This document shows, piece after piece, positions 1 through 11,653 of a DNA stretch of 64,000 bases. Each line of letters begins with the position of its first letter. Position 1 is the first letter of the stretch. The position numbers and the translations under genes were made by a program. The DNA is from Argentina anserina (lineage: Eukaryota > Streptophyta > Magnoliopsida > Rosales > Rosaceae). The notes beneath the pieces were generated by a model that ran no database searches, had not been told where the DNA came from, and saw only the letters and a program-made list of their open reading frames with translations. The DNA is taken from contig NC_065876.1 in the NCBI RefSeq assembly GCF_933775445.1, positions 13,888,001 to 13,952,000 of the forward strand, given 5' to 3'.

Positions 1-12
1 CTCCAAACTTAC

Positions 13-2404
13 CTCGAAAACTCGTCCAAGTCAAGATCACCATCTCTGGACTCCATCCCTGAACCACTGCTTGCTGGCCTATTAAAAAAAAATATAAATA
101 AATTAGTAAGACCACCAAAACCATTGCACGGAATTTCTTTCGGGTTCAACAAAAATGTGCATAATGGGAAAATCCCACAGTACTTTTTCACTGATGGCCT
201 TCTAAAGGGTCTCTCTTCCTCCACATTTCTCATATCTTCAAACCTTGTACTTTTATTAAATAAAGGTCGACTCTGCAGTCATGTCAAAAACACAAATGTC
301 AATACCATTGGATATGAAAAGGACCCCTTAGGATTTAAGAATAATCATTAGGTGAATTGAGTACTTAAAATTCACATTACCCATTTGTCTACTAATTCCT
401 TGGCAAGTTTTCTGTTAGAAGGTGTTTCGTCATCAGATTTTGACAAAAACATAATGACCTGCCAAAGCATAAAGGTGTCACATTTGTTACAAAACATAAA
501 CACAAATGTTCTTATGAGATCCTAGCCTCTTTTTCTAAAAATACAAGATGCCTAACCTTTCCAAGCCCACTTTGCTTCAATTGTTCTCTTCTATCGTACT
601 GCTCTAGATCAAGAGGGTACTGCATAACAGAAGCAACAATTCAGGTTCAACATAAAGGTGCTGACAGCCCTTATTCCATGTCAAACATTTAAATGAGGGA
701 AGGTATACATCACTTAAGATCTTCAAAATTGCTGCTCGAATGTTTATGTTTGGTAAACTTCCATCTGGAAGAGGTTCAAGCCAATTCTTAAGTAGAGTTA
801 GCACTCCATGATCCAAGAACTCTAGCTGAAGCTGCTTCCTGTGACAAGTTCAGTAAAGACCAATGTAAATAGGTAAACAATAGAGATATATATGTTTTAC
901 AACTTCAGAGAAAAAAGAGAGTGCAGCCAAGCTTACTTTGAGAGGACTTCTGTGAGAAGAGACACTTTCTTGAGTTTATTAATGGCAGGTTTCCCCTGTC
1001 TATTAAGTTCTGCATCCTCTTCAGCTGTAACCTCCAGGTCAGCCATGATATTCTCAACTACCATTGCTATTTCTGCTGGACTTCTTTCATTCTTCTTCTT
1101 TTTCTTACCCACCTTGAAAAGCTGATCGATTTCATTCTCCTCACCCTCTTCAGCCTAAAAAGATACGAACACACAAAACAATTGGTCCATGAGTTTGCAT
1201 CTCAACCTAGAGGTGAACAATCACTTGCAACATAATAGATGTCGTATCATATGGCTGAAAAGCAGAACACCAATCAACCAAAGTTCTGAAAATTTCCCGA
1301 CTTTATATCCAATGCTTGGGCATTACATAATCAGCATATAGATGGAAGCAGAAGTGCACAAAAACTCACCTGCGGATGATGAATGGGAGATCGGTCATTG
1401 TCACTTCCGTACCGATCAGAAGGATGCACGCCAGTGTCATCTATAAAGTTGTCATCATCCAAATTCCTCTGACCCTCGTTATCATCCTATTTCATTGAAG
1501 AAGAAACATCATTAGTAACTTCAATCATAAACTTATATAAGCCTCTCATAGAAACAAAACAAAAATCAACTCTCTCTAGGACTCACACTCACCAGAAAAG
1601 ATAGCAAAAGTCATTCTAGTTACAAAAAAATAAAAGGAAACACTTAAAGCCTACAACCTTCTCAAAACCATCAAACGAAAAATTACTTTCACTGAGAAAT
1701 TTGCAGACACGGCATATCTTAATCCTTGCACAACTATTGCAATAACGAATATACTAATGGTCAAGTTCAGCTCGAAACATCACCAATCCAGCTACTCTAT
1801 CTACATCAATCAAAGCAATAAAACTTCAATTGCTGTCAAATTAATCACATAAATGTAAACAAACTCAATCCAATCAAGCTGAAACAGACCTCAGAATCGC
1901 CGGCGCCAACTCTATCCCACAGCTCTTCCACCTCGCTAGCCATCGCCGCCTTCCCAGGCAATCTCAGCCCCCTCTTCTCCTTCTTCATCCTCTTCACCCT
2001 GCTCTGTTCCTCCTCCTCATCACTATCCCCCACCAACTCATGAAACTTATCGTCCGTCCAATGCTCCCCTTCTTTCAACACCACCTTCCGACTCTCGCCG
2101 TCGCCGCCCTTCTTCACCAGCCGCTTCCTCGGCCGGGATTTCGACGCCGCATCGTCCGGATCGTACACCGGCGTCTGCGACCGCTCCCGGTCGCGCCAAT
2201 TGCCCTCGTACTCGTCAGCATCGAGCAGCGGCTCCGGCGACGGCTCGCGATCGAAGTCGTCGGGGTTCATCAACGGCTCCCCGTCTTCGTCGCGGTACCT
2301 GAAACAAACAACGATGAGGATCGTGAGGGATCGGAATCGGAGAAAACCGAAACCCTAACCCTAATTTTGAGAGCAGAGGCGTACGGATCGTCTTCGTAAG
2401 CCAT
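13..2404 (-). CDS. IWS1: IWS1-like transcription elongation factor (3' end beyond window)
   Basis: Nuclear factor that binds SPT6 and RNA polymerase II during elongation; in Arabidopsis it also assists brassinosteroid-responsive transcription. Nine exons can be joined in frame: 2385-2404, 1890-2298, 1370-1486, 937-1154, 709-838, 557-619, 381-458, 184-272 and 13-78, the last running off the window. About 396 residues are visible. The protein opens MAYEDDPYRDEDGEPL, a plant IWS1 N-terminus, followed by an acidic and lysine-rich disordered half (exons 2-4). Exons 4-7 encode the conserved TFIIS N-terminal-like (LW) helical domain, roughly residues 220-345, with LDHGVLTLLKNWLEPLPDG and YPLDLEQYDRREQLK. 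Exon 8 carries STRFEDMR. All junctions show GT-AG and phases agree. The start is the first ATG, in a short first exon. AE7 lies divergently upstream. Identity is firm; exon borders are by eye. Confidence 0.93.
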
Positions 2405-3340
2405 GGTGCGGATGCGAGCTGCGATTCGATGAGAGAGCGAGAGAGATAGAAGTGCGCAGTGCGTTTGTTTTTGGCGCTGTGAGCCGAATTATAAATAGGA
2501 AAAATATATCAAAAATTGCATTTTACTACGTGTAGTTTCTGAAACTCTTGTTTTTTTGGCCAATGGCCCAATGTTTTCTTTTTTCTTGATCAAAACTTGG
2601 CCGGATTGTCCTTTAAAAAAGGTTCATTTTGGTTTCGAAAGTTTATTTCACTTATTTAGCACTAAATAGTTTGTTAGGTTAAATCGTACGTCCATGTTGG
2701 TTGAAGTCGTTTTTCTCTATTCAAGTTGAAATGTGAGAAACAACAACCTGCACCGGGAGGGACAAAAAACCTAAATCCCGGGTTGCAATAGAAATATGAC
2801 AAATACTTTCAAAAAATACATCCTAAATAATAGATGGTGTCAAACGGCTCAAACAATTATAAATTCAAATCAAATAAAGAGATTAAAAACAAATTATAAA
2901 GTGGAAGACTTCGATATCTAGAACCATAAAAGATAATTATTTTAACTAAGTTACTGTGTCTAATGCATTTTGGTATATATATATATGCGATTTAAAGTTA
3001 GAGGCGTTGGACTTCTGGAACCATAAAAGAGAATTGTTTTGACTAAATTACTGTGACATTTTGGTACATAGTATAAGCGATTGAGGTATAAAAACTATAC
3101 ACATTCTTATTTATTAAGTAGATTTTGATCTTCTGTGTCATATTAATTCACATGACCAGTCACCAGACCCACGCTGTTAATGAGTTGTGAAAAAACATGA
3201 AATGCAATCAATTATGAACCCAAAAAAAGAAGGAAATTACATGATACTCATTGGATCAGTACTAAAGCAGGGACCAAAGTGGCAAAAATAGAAAACACAG
3301 GGCAACAATTATAATTTACCAGAATGGACTTCGGGGTTTT
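2405..3340. other. Intergenic spacer between divergent IWS1 and AE7
   Basis: AT-rich spacer separating two divergently transcribed genes, so it probably holds both promoters. A GA-rich stretch just upstream of the IWS1 start (about 2428-2452) probably lies in its 5' leader. The only other structure I see is a direct duplication at 2906-3084, listed separately. No coding potential was found. Confidence 0.6.
2906..3084. repeat. Imperfect ~100-bp direct duplication
   Basis: Two adjacent similar segments share the blocks GAACCATAAAAGA, TTACTGTG and CATTTTGGTA followed by GCGATT. The first copy starts near 2906 and the second near 3005. The first copy contains a short TA run. It lies between IWS1 and AE7, so it may have duplicated promoter elements, but nothing shows this. 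Confidence 0.6.
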
Positions 3341-3344
3341 TAAA

Positions 3345-3524
3345 CCGCCTTTAGAAGTTGGAGAAGAGACGAACCAGCAGCAAGGGATTTTTTCAGCTCT
3401 GCGAAATCGATCATCAAACAGGTGAGCCACATCGCCTTCATGACCTTGAATTTATACACGGCAGTTTATTCCAGTGTTCATATGTGTTTATTGTTATTGG
3501 GTTTTGCGTTTTGATTACTGCTTA

Positions 3525-3576
<52 letters not shown>

Positions 3577-4249
3577 GCTAAATTTGATTCAAGTTAGCTT
3601 CCACCCTTTTCCTCATTTCTCAATCCCTAACTCGTCCCATTCTAATTACAAGGAAATTAAGCATATTCACTTGTTTCTTCCAAATTCACAAGCCAACCCT
3701 AAACTCTATATTCATGTTCCAGCTTCTGAATTAGCCTCTAATTTTTTTTTTTTGAATGTTATGGATGTTCTATATGTCTTTCTGGTGTTATATTCTACTG
3801 TGTTGGAATGGGTTCAAAATTTCAGTTACTTGCGTTATTAAATTACTAATTCCACTGCTCAAAAGTCCTTTTATGCTACTTTTGATTATATGGTTGCTAA
3901 CAATGAATAACAGAATCACTTATGGCATGAAATTGCTCAGCTGAAACCTCTTACTTCTGATCTTTGGTTAATTATAGAGGAATTTTTAATTGTATTCTGA
4001 ATTTTGTTTATTTGTTAGTATAAGAAAAGTTAGTTTTCCTTTAGGTCAGTAATTATACTTTTGCTACACGGGAAGATTGCTGGGAAGGCTGCTAAGCAAA
4101 ACCTTTAATACTGAAATTCAATCTATTGGTTGTGCTCTATAGGTTTATTTAGGGGTTTTTTAGATTTCTGCATTTTTACTTCCCCTTTTGTAAATAGGTT
4201 TATTTATATTCTGTAAATTTGTATAAGTTTTTTCTTTTATCCAGGAACA
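3345..4249 (+). other. AE7 5' UTR exon and leader intron
   Basis: A donor (AACAG then GTGAGC at about 3421) and an acceptor (TATCCAG at 4237-4243, six bases before the start codon) define a likely leader intron of about 820 bp, so the first exon is noncoding and ends near 3421. The transcription start is not visible exactly. The intron holds the (GA)n tract and otherwise T-rich sequence with no coding signal. Confidence 0.55.
3531..3573. repeat. (GA)n microsatellite
   Basis: About 43 bases of uninterrupted GA dinucleotide in the intron that separates the presumed AE7 5' UTR exon from its coding exons. GA tracts in leaders and first introns are common in plants and can bind GAGA-type (BBR/BPC) factors; here this is only a possibility. 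Confidence 0.9.
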
Positions 4250-6834
4250 ATGGTATCCAAGTTAATAAATGCAAATCCAGTCATCTATGAAAAGAAAGAG
4301 AGGCGGGTTCGTAGTATTCCAAGTGTTGCAGACGAATATGCTGTGGAACCAATTGACCAAGAAGAGATTTTTGATATCCTTTCTGATGTTTATGAATTCA
4401 CATAGTTCTCAATGATTTAAGAACTATTAGTGTGCAATTCATAGAATTAATCACTATACCTTTTAATTTAGGTTTGAATCATCAAGAACTTAGTATTTCT
4501 TAACTATTCTTAAATCATATTAGAGATATTAAAGACCCGGAACACCCATACTCTTTGGAAGAGCTAAAAGTAATTTCAGAAGATGCAATTGAGGTGGATG
4601 ATGGCCGTGGTCATGTTAGGTAGACAGTTTGATTTCCTGTTCATTTCTGAACACTTTTTCCTTTAATAATGTTGCATCAATGATATGTTAAATAAACGAT
4701 GAACTTTTTACTTCTGCAGGGTCACATTTACACCCACTGTTGAACATTGCAGTATGGCAACAGTTATTGGTCTTTGCTTACGTGTTAAACTATTAAGGAG
4801 CCTGCCTTCTCGATTCAAGGTATCACCCTTTGATTGTGTGGAATTGATTTTTTATAAAACATTCTTTATGTTTCATCAATATATATATATAGCTGAAACT
4901 GAGAGTGCTACTAGGTTGTATTTTCACTGGAATTCTGATCATCGTGAGTTAATATTCTTTACGCGTTTGATATACAAGAACTGTTGAGGGATGTTATTTC
5001 ACTATGTCAGTCATATTGTTGTAGTGGTCGAACCAAAAAGAAAGGTCAGGTTTTGCCTTAAGTGTGCATATGCACAAAGCAGATTCTACGATACTTAAAC
5101 ATCAAGTATCTTGTGGCATACTTGGCATTGAATGCTCTATCGACTATTGCTTGTTCCCTCGGTTTTATATTTTTCAACTTTGTTGCCGAACTACATAGGC
5201 TTCCCTTGCTCTTATCTCTGCCCTTCAATTCATCATTTCACTAGTTGTTTTCTTTTCTTCTTTAAGCTTCAATTAATCGAATGATTTATGTTGTTTTGGG
5301 GTGATTGCTTGATACTCTTGCTATTCTTTTGTTCCTGTTCATGGAACTTCCATGTGAATGTGAAAATGGATATCATAAAAGTTATCCGGGAGCCACCTTG
5401 TGTAACCACTCTAATTTATATTGCATTTGGAAAAGTAAAGTTGCACATGCAATCTGTATGTGGTCAGTGGTTTTTTAAGTACAGTGCTTATGAAGAACCT
5501 TGTTGAACAGTTAAAAGACAAATGAAATCTGATATTACATTAAGAAGCAGTATCTGGTAGCTAATGTTAATTTGTATCCCGCCCTGCAGATTGGGTGATC
5601 AAGTAGCATCAGTGATCAATCCATTAAATTAGAAAATATTAATTGTCCGTTTGTCCTTATAGTTTTAGGCTTGTTGAGCATGGGACCCAAATACCCATTG
5701 ATTATTTAACAGGTCTTATGGATTAATATACCCATTTAGTGATTCTGTAAGTCTGATTTATGTTTGTACGACCCAAATATTTAGTGTTTACTCTATCCTT
5801 CTAATTTCAGAGGCGTATAAACCTGTCATAGTGCTTATCGACTCCAGTTTTGTTCTCTAGTATGAATAGTAATCTAGTAGTTGCTCTATGCTTTCTCTAT
5901 GACTGGGTAATTTGGTTGTTGTATTTTCACTCAAGGGGTTATTAGTTTATACCCTGCCAATTTAGTTAAGTGTTGAATAGTCATTTATAGGGTCGCTTCC
6001 TGTGAGGTTGGGACACGAAGATCATGAGTGACTGCCATAAAGTCTGCCTAGTTGCTCTGAAAACCATGCATTGTGAGAAATTCTGTATGGCTTAGTTGCA
6101 TGTGTACTCTAATTTCAACTTATTTTTATTATCACAGTTCATAATGTGATTGCTAGTTGGTTTGGTTTGTGTAATGTAGTACTTGCTTCTAGTGGCTCTG
6201 ATGAAACATGCATTCACAGAAATCCTGTACTGCTTAGTTGCATATATACTCGGATGTCAAATTATTGTTGATGATTGCATTTGAAAAAATGTGATTTATA
6301 GATGGTGTGTACTAATTTATTTGATTTGTCCTCCTGTTGTTTAGGTCGACATTAGGGTGGCACCTGGATCTCATGCGACTGAAGCAGCAGGTATTTAACA
6401 CTCACTGCAAACACACTCTCTCTAATGATCATACACCATACATGAAGCTGAGCATCTGTTTGTTATTGATGTCTGTTAACAAACCTTGATCATTTCTTCA
6501 ACCCTTGATATTTCGGTATTATTTTGGAGACATGTGAAGTCAGTCTTGCTGACAGCTTGTTTATAAAATGATATCCAGTACAGAAACATCTTGGACGAAT
6601 GAAGCATCCGATATATTATGTGTCTGCATGTTGTTACGTACTGTGTGACCGGGGCTGATCTTTTAGTCCGCTTGATAAAAAATTGATTAGTTTCAGCCTA
6701 ACTTTCATGCTTTTACTTTTCTCCTGTGCACAGTTAATAAGCAACTGAATGATAAAGAGCGGGTAGCAGCAGCACTGGAAAACCCAAATGTTGTGGAAAT
6801 GGTCGATGAATGCCTTACTCCTTCATATGAGTGA
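4250..6834 (+). CDS. AE7: AE7, MIP18-family cytosolic Fe-S assembly protein
   Basis: Component of the cytosolic iron-sulfur assembly (CIA) targeting complex, working with CIA1 and MET18 to deliver Fe-S clusters to cytosolic and nuclear enzymes such as DNA repair proteins. Exons 4250-4373, 4514-4619, 4720-4819, 6345-6390 and 6734-6834 join in frame to 158 residues, the usual family length. The protein starts [19 protein letters not shown]. It contains the DUF59/MIP18 core with [18 protein letters not shown], the conserved cysteine motif [16 protein letters not shown] (reactive Cys of the family) and ends [11 protein letters not shown]. Introns 2-4 are GT-AG; the first coding intron is not (see separate entry). 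The start is supported by the family N-terminus and the acceptor just upstream. It is divergent from IWS1. Very secure. Confidence 0.96.
4374..4513 (+). other. Probable U12-type (minor spliceosome) AT-AA intron in AE7
   Basis: The intron begins ATATCCTTTC, an exact match to the U12 donor consensus. It has TTTCTTAACT at 4496-4505, matching the U12 branch site, with the presumed branch A at 4503, ten bases from the acceptor. Family conservation (E-I-F-D-H-I-R-D-I-K-D) fixes the exon junction after the G of the Asp codon and forces the intron to end in AA. No in-frame GT-AG alternative gives the conserved sequence. Length is 140 nt. Confidence 0.8.
6048..6262. repeat. ~140-bp imperfect direct repeat in AE7 intron
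   Basis: Two segments in the large AE7 intron share GGCTCTGATGAAACATGCATT-like and GCTTAGTTGCAT blocks. The first begins near 6050 and the second near 6191. It looks like a local duplication. I see no convincing snoRNA C/D boxes or open frame in it. Confidence 0.55.
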
Positions 6835-9774
6835 ATGAGTTGATCATAAGGTGTAAGCGTCGCAGCTTGAGAACAGCATTTTACATCAGTTCTGCCACAT
6901 TTTCAAACAGCTGCCTGGTCATAGTTCTCTATTTGGTTAGCAACCGCCGTGAGTAATTCATGTGGACTCCTCTCTTATCTAGCGTCATTGTACAATTTTG
7001 TGATTCTTTCTGGCCACTTCTTGTATTATTATAGATTCTAAATGGCGAGCTAAATAGATGTCGTATGACTATAAAGGATAGACAAGAAACATAGAATGAG
7101 CTGAATGCTAGCATAATAGTTGGGGCGCCCCATGAAATTTTTGCATTGCGGTACACGAGGCTCAGTGAGGGTGACTGGTGTTGATGATATTAGATGTTTT
7201 TTATTTGTTTCCTTGTCTAGTATTGCAAAGATATATATCTGTTGAACATTGCCGTCCATTTTTGTTTTTAATTTGGTTCTTCAGATTCCAAGAAATTTCA
7301 TGATGTTAAATATCAATATATCTTAGTCGATATTGGTACTGGAAAACTAGTCTTTAAAAATAAAACTGGATTCGCAATGTTCACCAAAGCATGGAGGCCT
7401 TGTTGTACAAGAACTCCCTACTGTCGCAAGAATCCAGATAATTCTCACTCACATTCATTTTTTGAGCCAATGAAAATTATCACCTACACAACATTATCAC
7501 CGGCGCCAATGAACGTGTCTATACACTTGTAAACTGTCCACCGCAGCTTCATCATATGCTCTTGCATTTCCGTCTTTTATGATTGAGGTGAAATGCTTCA
7601 CTACATAGGATGACCGGAAAGGCCTACCGGTTTACGAGCCAAAACCTCTAAGCAACCACCCCGAAAAGCAGTGCGGAGTACGAAAAAGAAGGTTAAACAG
7701 TGGTGTAAAGAAGCAACGGTATCGCCAATAACTTCTTCTGCTTTAAATATATCAAATGACCAGTTTGGACATTTGAGATTGCCCTGCTATCTTCACTCTC
7801 TCTTCAAGCCAGGGACAAAAAATCTTTTATCTTTTTCTCATTTGTAGCAGTACTGATCATGCATGAACTGCCTACAGTGAATATGTATCACCTCGTAATG
7901 ATGAATGTGCTCTACTGCTTCCTCAGCAATTTGTTCATTATAAGTACGTGCCAATATCTTGAATACGTTCATAGACCAACCGGTAATCACATATAGATAC
8001 AAAAGTTTTATCGTCCTTGATTGCAACATGCAAACTGAGCAGCCAATAGCTCATGTATGTTCAATAATCAGTACCAATAACATTTTAACAAAAAGAACTT
8101 CAATATTTTCTAAAATCAAATACTACAAAGTGAAAACTGAAAAACCTTCTAAACAAATAATAGTGCAGTAATTGTTTATACATGTTCCTCTGGAAATATA
8201 AGGACTAGCGTAGTGACATAATGAATTCTTAGCAAAACCATGCCAAAGGACTGCGCCCGTGCATGAATGAGGATTGTTGTAATCACCAGTGCTTCGTTTT
8301 CCTCTTTGATAGGAGTAATGCATAGCCTAATTGCATCAAACAAACTGAATTAAGATCATTCCACCATAATCACAAGCACATATACATAATACAGAAGAAG
8401 TTATTCTAAAAAAAAAAACTAAGAATCATACCTAACTCCATCCCTCTCCTTTCACCAGTTGCAACAGATCCAAACATGATCACAAGAAGGAACTACACAC
8501 TAAGTCAGAATGATTAATAATAAGAGAGAAAGTCTCCTTCATATCTTCCTCCTTAAACCTGGGAATCTTTTCAGCCAGCAACAGATACCTACTTTTTAAA
8601 TTCCATCAAGGCTCTAACGCAAGTATATCAATTCAACTATGACAACTACACAGTATAAGAGGATGATCAGATTAGTACATGACTGAGTAATATAAAATTA
8701 GCATTTTTATAAACAATAAAACTTCTCAGCTCAAACAAACTAAACCCATTCACGGTTGCTTAGCATTAATTGAAAACATAAGTCCAATAGTATAAATTGC
8801 TTTCATATTTATACAGGAGCCACGATATATCCACTAAATTGCTCCAATCAGCTCTTATTTCTTCTTAGATGTGCAGTTTGATGAGGATGAAAGACCATGG
8901 ATCAGAAGCACAGTTGGTCACATATGTACCATATAGTGTTAAATTGTAATGAAGAGAGAAACTCTTTCTCTTCATTGTATTGATTGTTTTATTACAAATC
9001 ACATACATCCTGCAATACATGTAAATACATGAATGTTTCTCTTCTTTTTCTTTTGCTTCTGATATTGCTACTTTTCTGTGACCTATCTCAAAGTAGGAAA
9101 ACATCATATACCAGGATTCATTTATCCCTCGACATGATCATCACCTACCAGTGGTGATGCAATAATACATCATACAGTACATACTACATATGACACAATG
9201 CTACATATATGCTATCATGCCAAGCTGGTTTCGATTTCTTTGTTCCCTAAAATGATTGGTGCCTCCTATGATCCTATCCTATCATGCCATAAAACTGTCT
9301 CACCTTTCCTTGCAATATTACATAACAAGCAGACACAGTATATTATTGTTGGATTCTGTGTATGTTTTGTTACTTGTGAGATGAAATCTGAACTATAATT
9401 TGTGTCACCACCTACAGGGCATGCTACATTGGCCTCTATCAGGAGAATTAGTGGAGACTTTAGATTAACAAGTTGTCTTCGTGAGTACTGGCATGGGTAG
9501 CAATAGCATTTTATAGTCTCAATATATATAGTAAAGCTACTTTTCTCTTCTCTACTCATACAAGATTAAGAAACAATGATAATAACATGGGTAGCATTTT
9601 ATAGTCTCAATTTCCTTTCAGGCCTTACAGCATTTTATACTCCTCCATCCACGAATTCAGCAATCCCGGTAGCCCGACAAGAACACCATCGACAACCTTG
9701 AATTCGTGGCGGAGTTGCTCTCCATCGAGTAAGTGATTCTGAAATTGATAGAGAAATTGAAGATGTTGCCGGAA
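6835..9774. other. AE7 3' UTR and intergenic DNA
   Basis: About 2.9 kb without a gene I can support. The first few hundred bases are presumably AE7 3' UTR. The rest is AT-rich with scattered short open frames that have no domain, no conserved composition and no plausible splicing. I recognise no tRNA, rRNA or transposon ends. Confidence 0.5.
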
Positions 9775-9779
9775 ATTAG

Positions 9780-10282
9780 TGTTAGATCAATTTTGGACAT
9801 ATCACATATTATATGATTATCATGTTTAATGTCATAATCTATTTCTACATGGAAACAAAGATAGTATCAAATCTAGTTCCTAATGATTTCGTGTATTATA
9901 TCATTATGGTAAGGAATCCTAATTTAAGTCTAGAAGCAAGACTACAAATCAGTATTGAATCAGGAATCTAAATAAGATGACTTAACTTACAAGATGTCTT
10001 TAATGGAATGACTCTTAAGGGTTAAAGATTCTCTATATATAGATGGTAAACGTCTCTGTTATCACTACGAGTTATTTGCGTGAGTTTCTGTCCATTGAGA
10101 AAGCAGAGAGTAGTGACTAACAGAAGACCTTGCCTAGCACCTTGTGACTACGATTAAGGCACAATGGATCACGGTCTCGTCGTTCATGAAGATTGTAAGT
10201 TAATCTCATTCACTAAGTTAACGATTAGTTGTTATGCATATGATCTTTGGTTTTGTACTCATATCATGTAATTTGATTTACA
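9780..10282 (+). repeat. 5' LTR of the copia element
   Basis: 503 bp, begins TGTTAGATC and ends GATTTACA. It contains a TATA-like CTATATATAG at about 10033-10042, the likely promoter for element transcription. It pairs with 16398-16901. Confidence 0.95.
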
Positions 10283-10284
10283 TT

Positions 10285-10296
10285 TGGTATCAGAGC
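10285..10296 (+). other. Primer-binding site (initiator tRNA-Met type)
   Basis: TGGTATCAGAGC, two bases after the 5' LTR, is the classic complement to the 3' end of initiator methionine tRNA used by plant copia elements to prime minus-strand synthesis. Confidence 0.93.
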
Positions 10297-10380
10297 ACTT
10301 ATGAGCACAAAAATTTTCAGTTTTGCATAACTAAAAATTGGTTTTAGATTTTAACAAAAAAAAAAAGAAAAAAAGGAGAT

Positions 10381-10476
10381 GGTCGCGAACGTTATTTGAT
10401 GGTCGCGAGCGTCACTGAGGGTCGCGAGCGTGACTGTTGGTCGCGAGCGTTACTGCTGGTCGCGAACGTTACTACT
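10381..10476 (+). repeat. Five tandem ~19-20-bp units in the copia leader
   Basis: Five consecutive copies of a unit beginning GGTCGCGA(A/G)CGT, starting near 10381, 10401, 10420, 10439 and 10458. They are CpG-rich in an AT-rich element and sit between the PBS and gag. Function unknown; possibly a structured RNA leader or a variable-number repeat. Confidence 0.85.
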
Positions 10477-10825
10477 GAGGAATTTTGCTTTACGGGTCGA
10501 ACCAGTTGCAAACACGCGGATCCGGTCTCAACCCAATCCGAACTCAAGAACAACAACCCAGAAAAATTTTAGCCGTTGTGTTTTTCAAAACGTTGAGCTT
10601 CTAGATTTAGGAAGACGACTGGATCAGAAGCGATTGAGACCTTTATGTCTCTTACGGGATTCATAACCCAAATTTCTACGGATTAAGAAGACCAAAGGAA
10701 ATTGTTGCTGATTCAAAAATTTGTTCTATGCTTCCGCTACAAAAACTGCAGCAAATTTGGGGAAAAAGCAAAACAGGTTTTTCTTAAAAGTTTTCCGATT
10801 TCAATTCAAGCAGATTATATGAAGT

Positions 10826-10850
10826 ATATATATATATATATATATATATA
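10826..10850. repeat. (TA)n microsatellite in copia leader
   Basis: A short run of alternating TA in the untranslated leader of the copia element. No other signal is attached to it. Confidence 0.8.
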
Positions 10851-11653
10851 CATAAGAACCCTAGAGCACACCCAGCGTGCATATAAGAGTAGCTTAGAGA
10901 CTTGAATTGTGGTTGACGTGTGGTTCCTGTATGGCTAAGAAATTTAATTTTCTACGCAAATATATACTCTATGGTTGAATTGAAGGATTGCATTCTATGT
11001 GTGTGATGTAATTGATAGACAATGTATGTAGAAGTTTAAAGTCTCCCAATTTTATACATTGTAAAAGGTTTACATGACACAGAGCTTAGTTTTCTTATAA
11101 AGATTATCTGGGTAGAAAACAAAGTTATAAGCTCAAAATTGGTTTGTGGTTTCCTGTTGGTATAATTGAACATATTGCACAAAGCATTCTTCTTTGATAT
11201 CTGCAGGGAATTTTTAAGATAACAAACTGGAAAGTTGTGTTCTGTGTTTTTAAATTCATATTTTATTCTTCCAAAGAAGTGGTTAAAATATGATTTTAGA
11301 ATACAGACAACAATAAGCATATTTGATGAAAATAAATTCGGATACTTGGAATTAGATCTTCTATCTAAAGATGTTGATTTGATTATTTGGATAACATGTT
11401 TTTATGTTGTGTGGCTTATTGAAAAGAATTACAGAATGTTAAGTAATTGCTCAAAGGTATTGCTTAATGTTGATTAAAGTTATGGATTGAATTACATGCA
11501 AGTATATGACTGTGTTATTTTATGGTATTTTTTGTTTTATGCTTGTCTTGATTGGCATTGTATGACAAAACAAAAAACACTAAAAACTAAGAACTCATAA
11601 AAATTTTCTTTTGCTCCTTAGGTAGCACCTACCTCACCTTCAACAGTGTTTTA

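Noticed and set aside
4374..4440. Ordinary GT-AG intron in AE7 using a GT near 4386
   Set aside because: Joining it to the available AG acceptors breaks the reading frame or loses the conserved D-H-I-R-D-I-K-D sequence, whereas the U12 model restores it.
6835..9774. Small genes or tRNAs in the spacer left of the copia element
   Set aside because: No cloverleaf with A/B boxes or domain-bearing frame could be found by eye; open frames are short and on conflicting strands.
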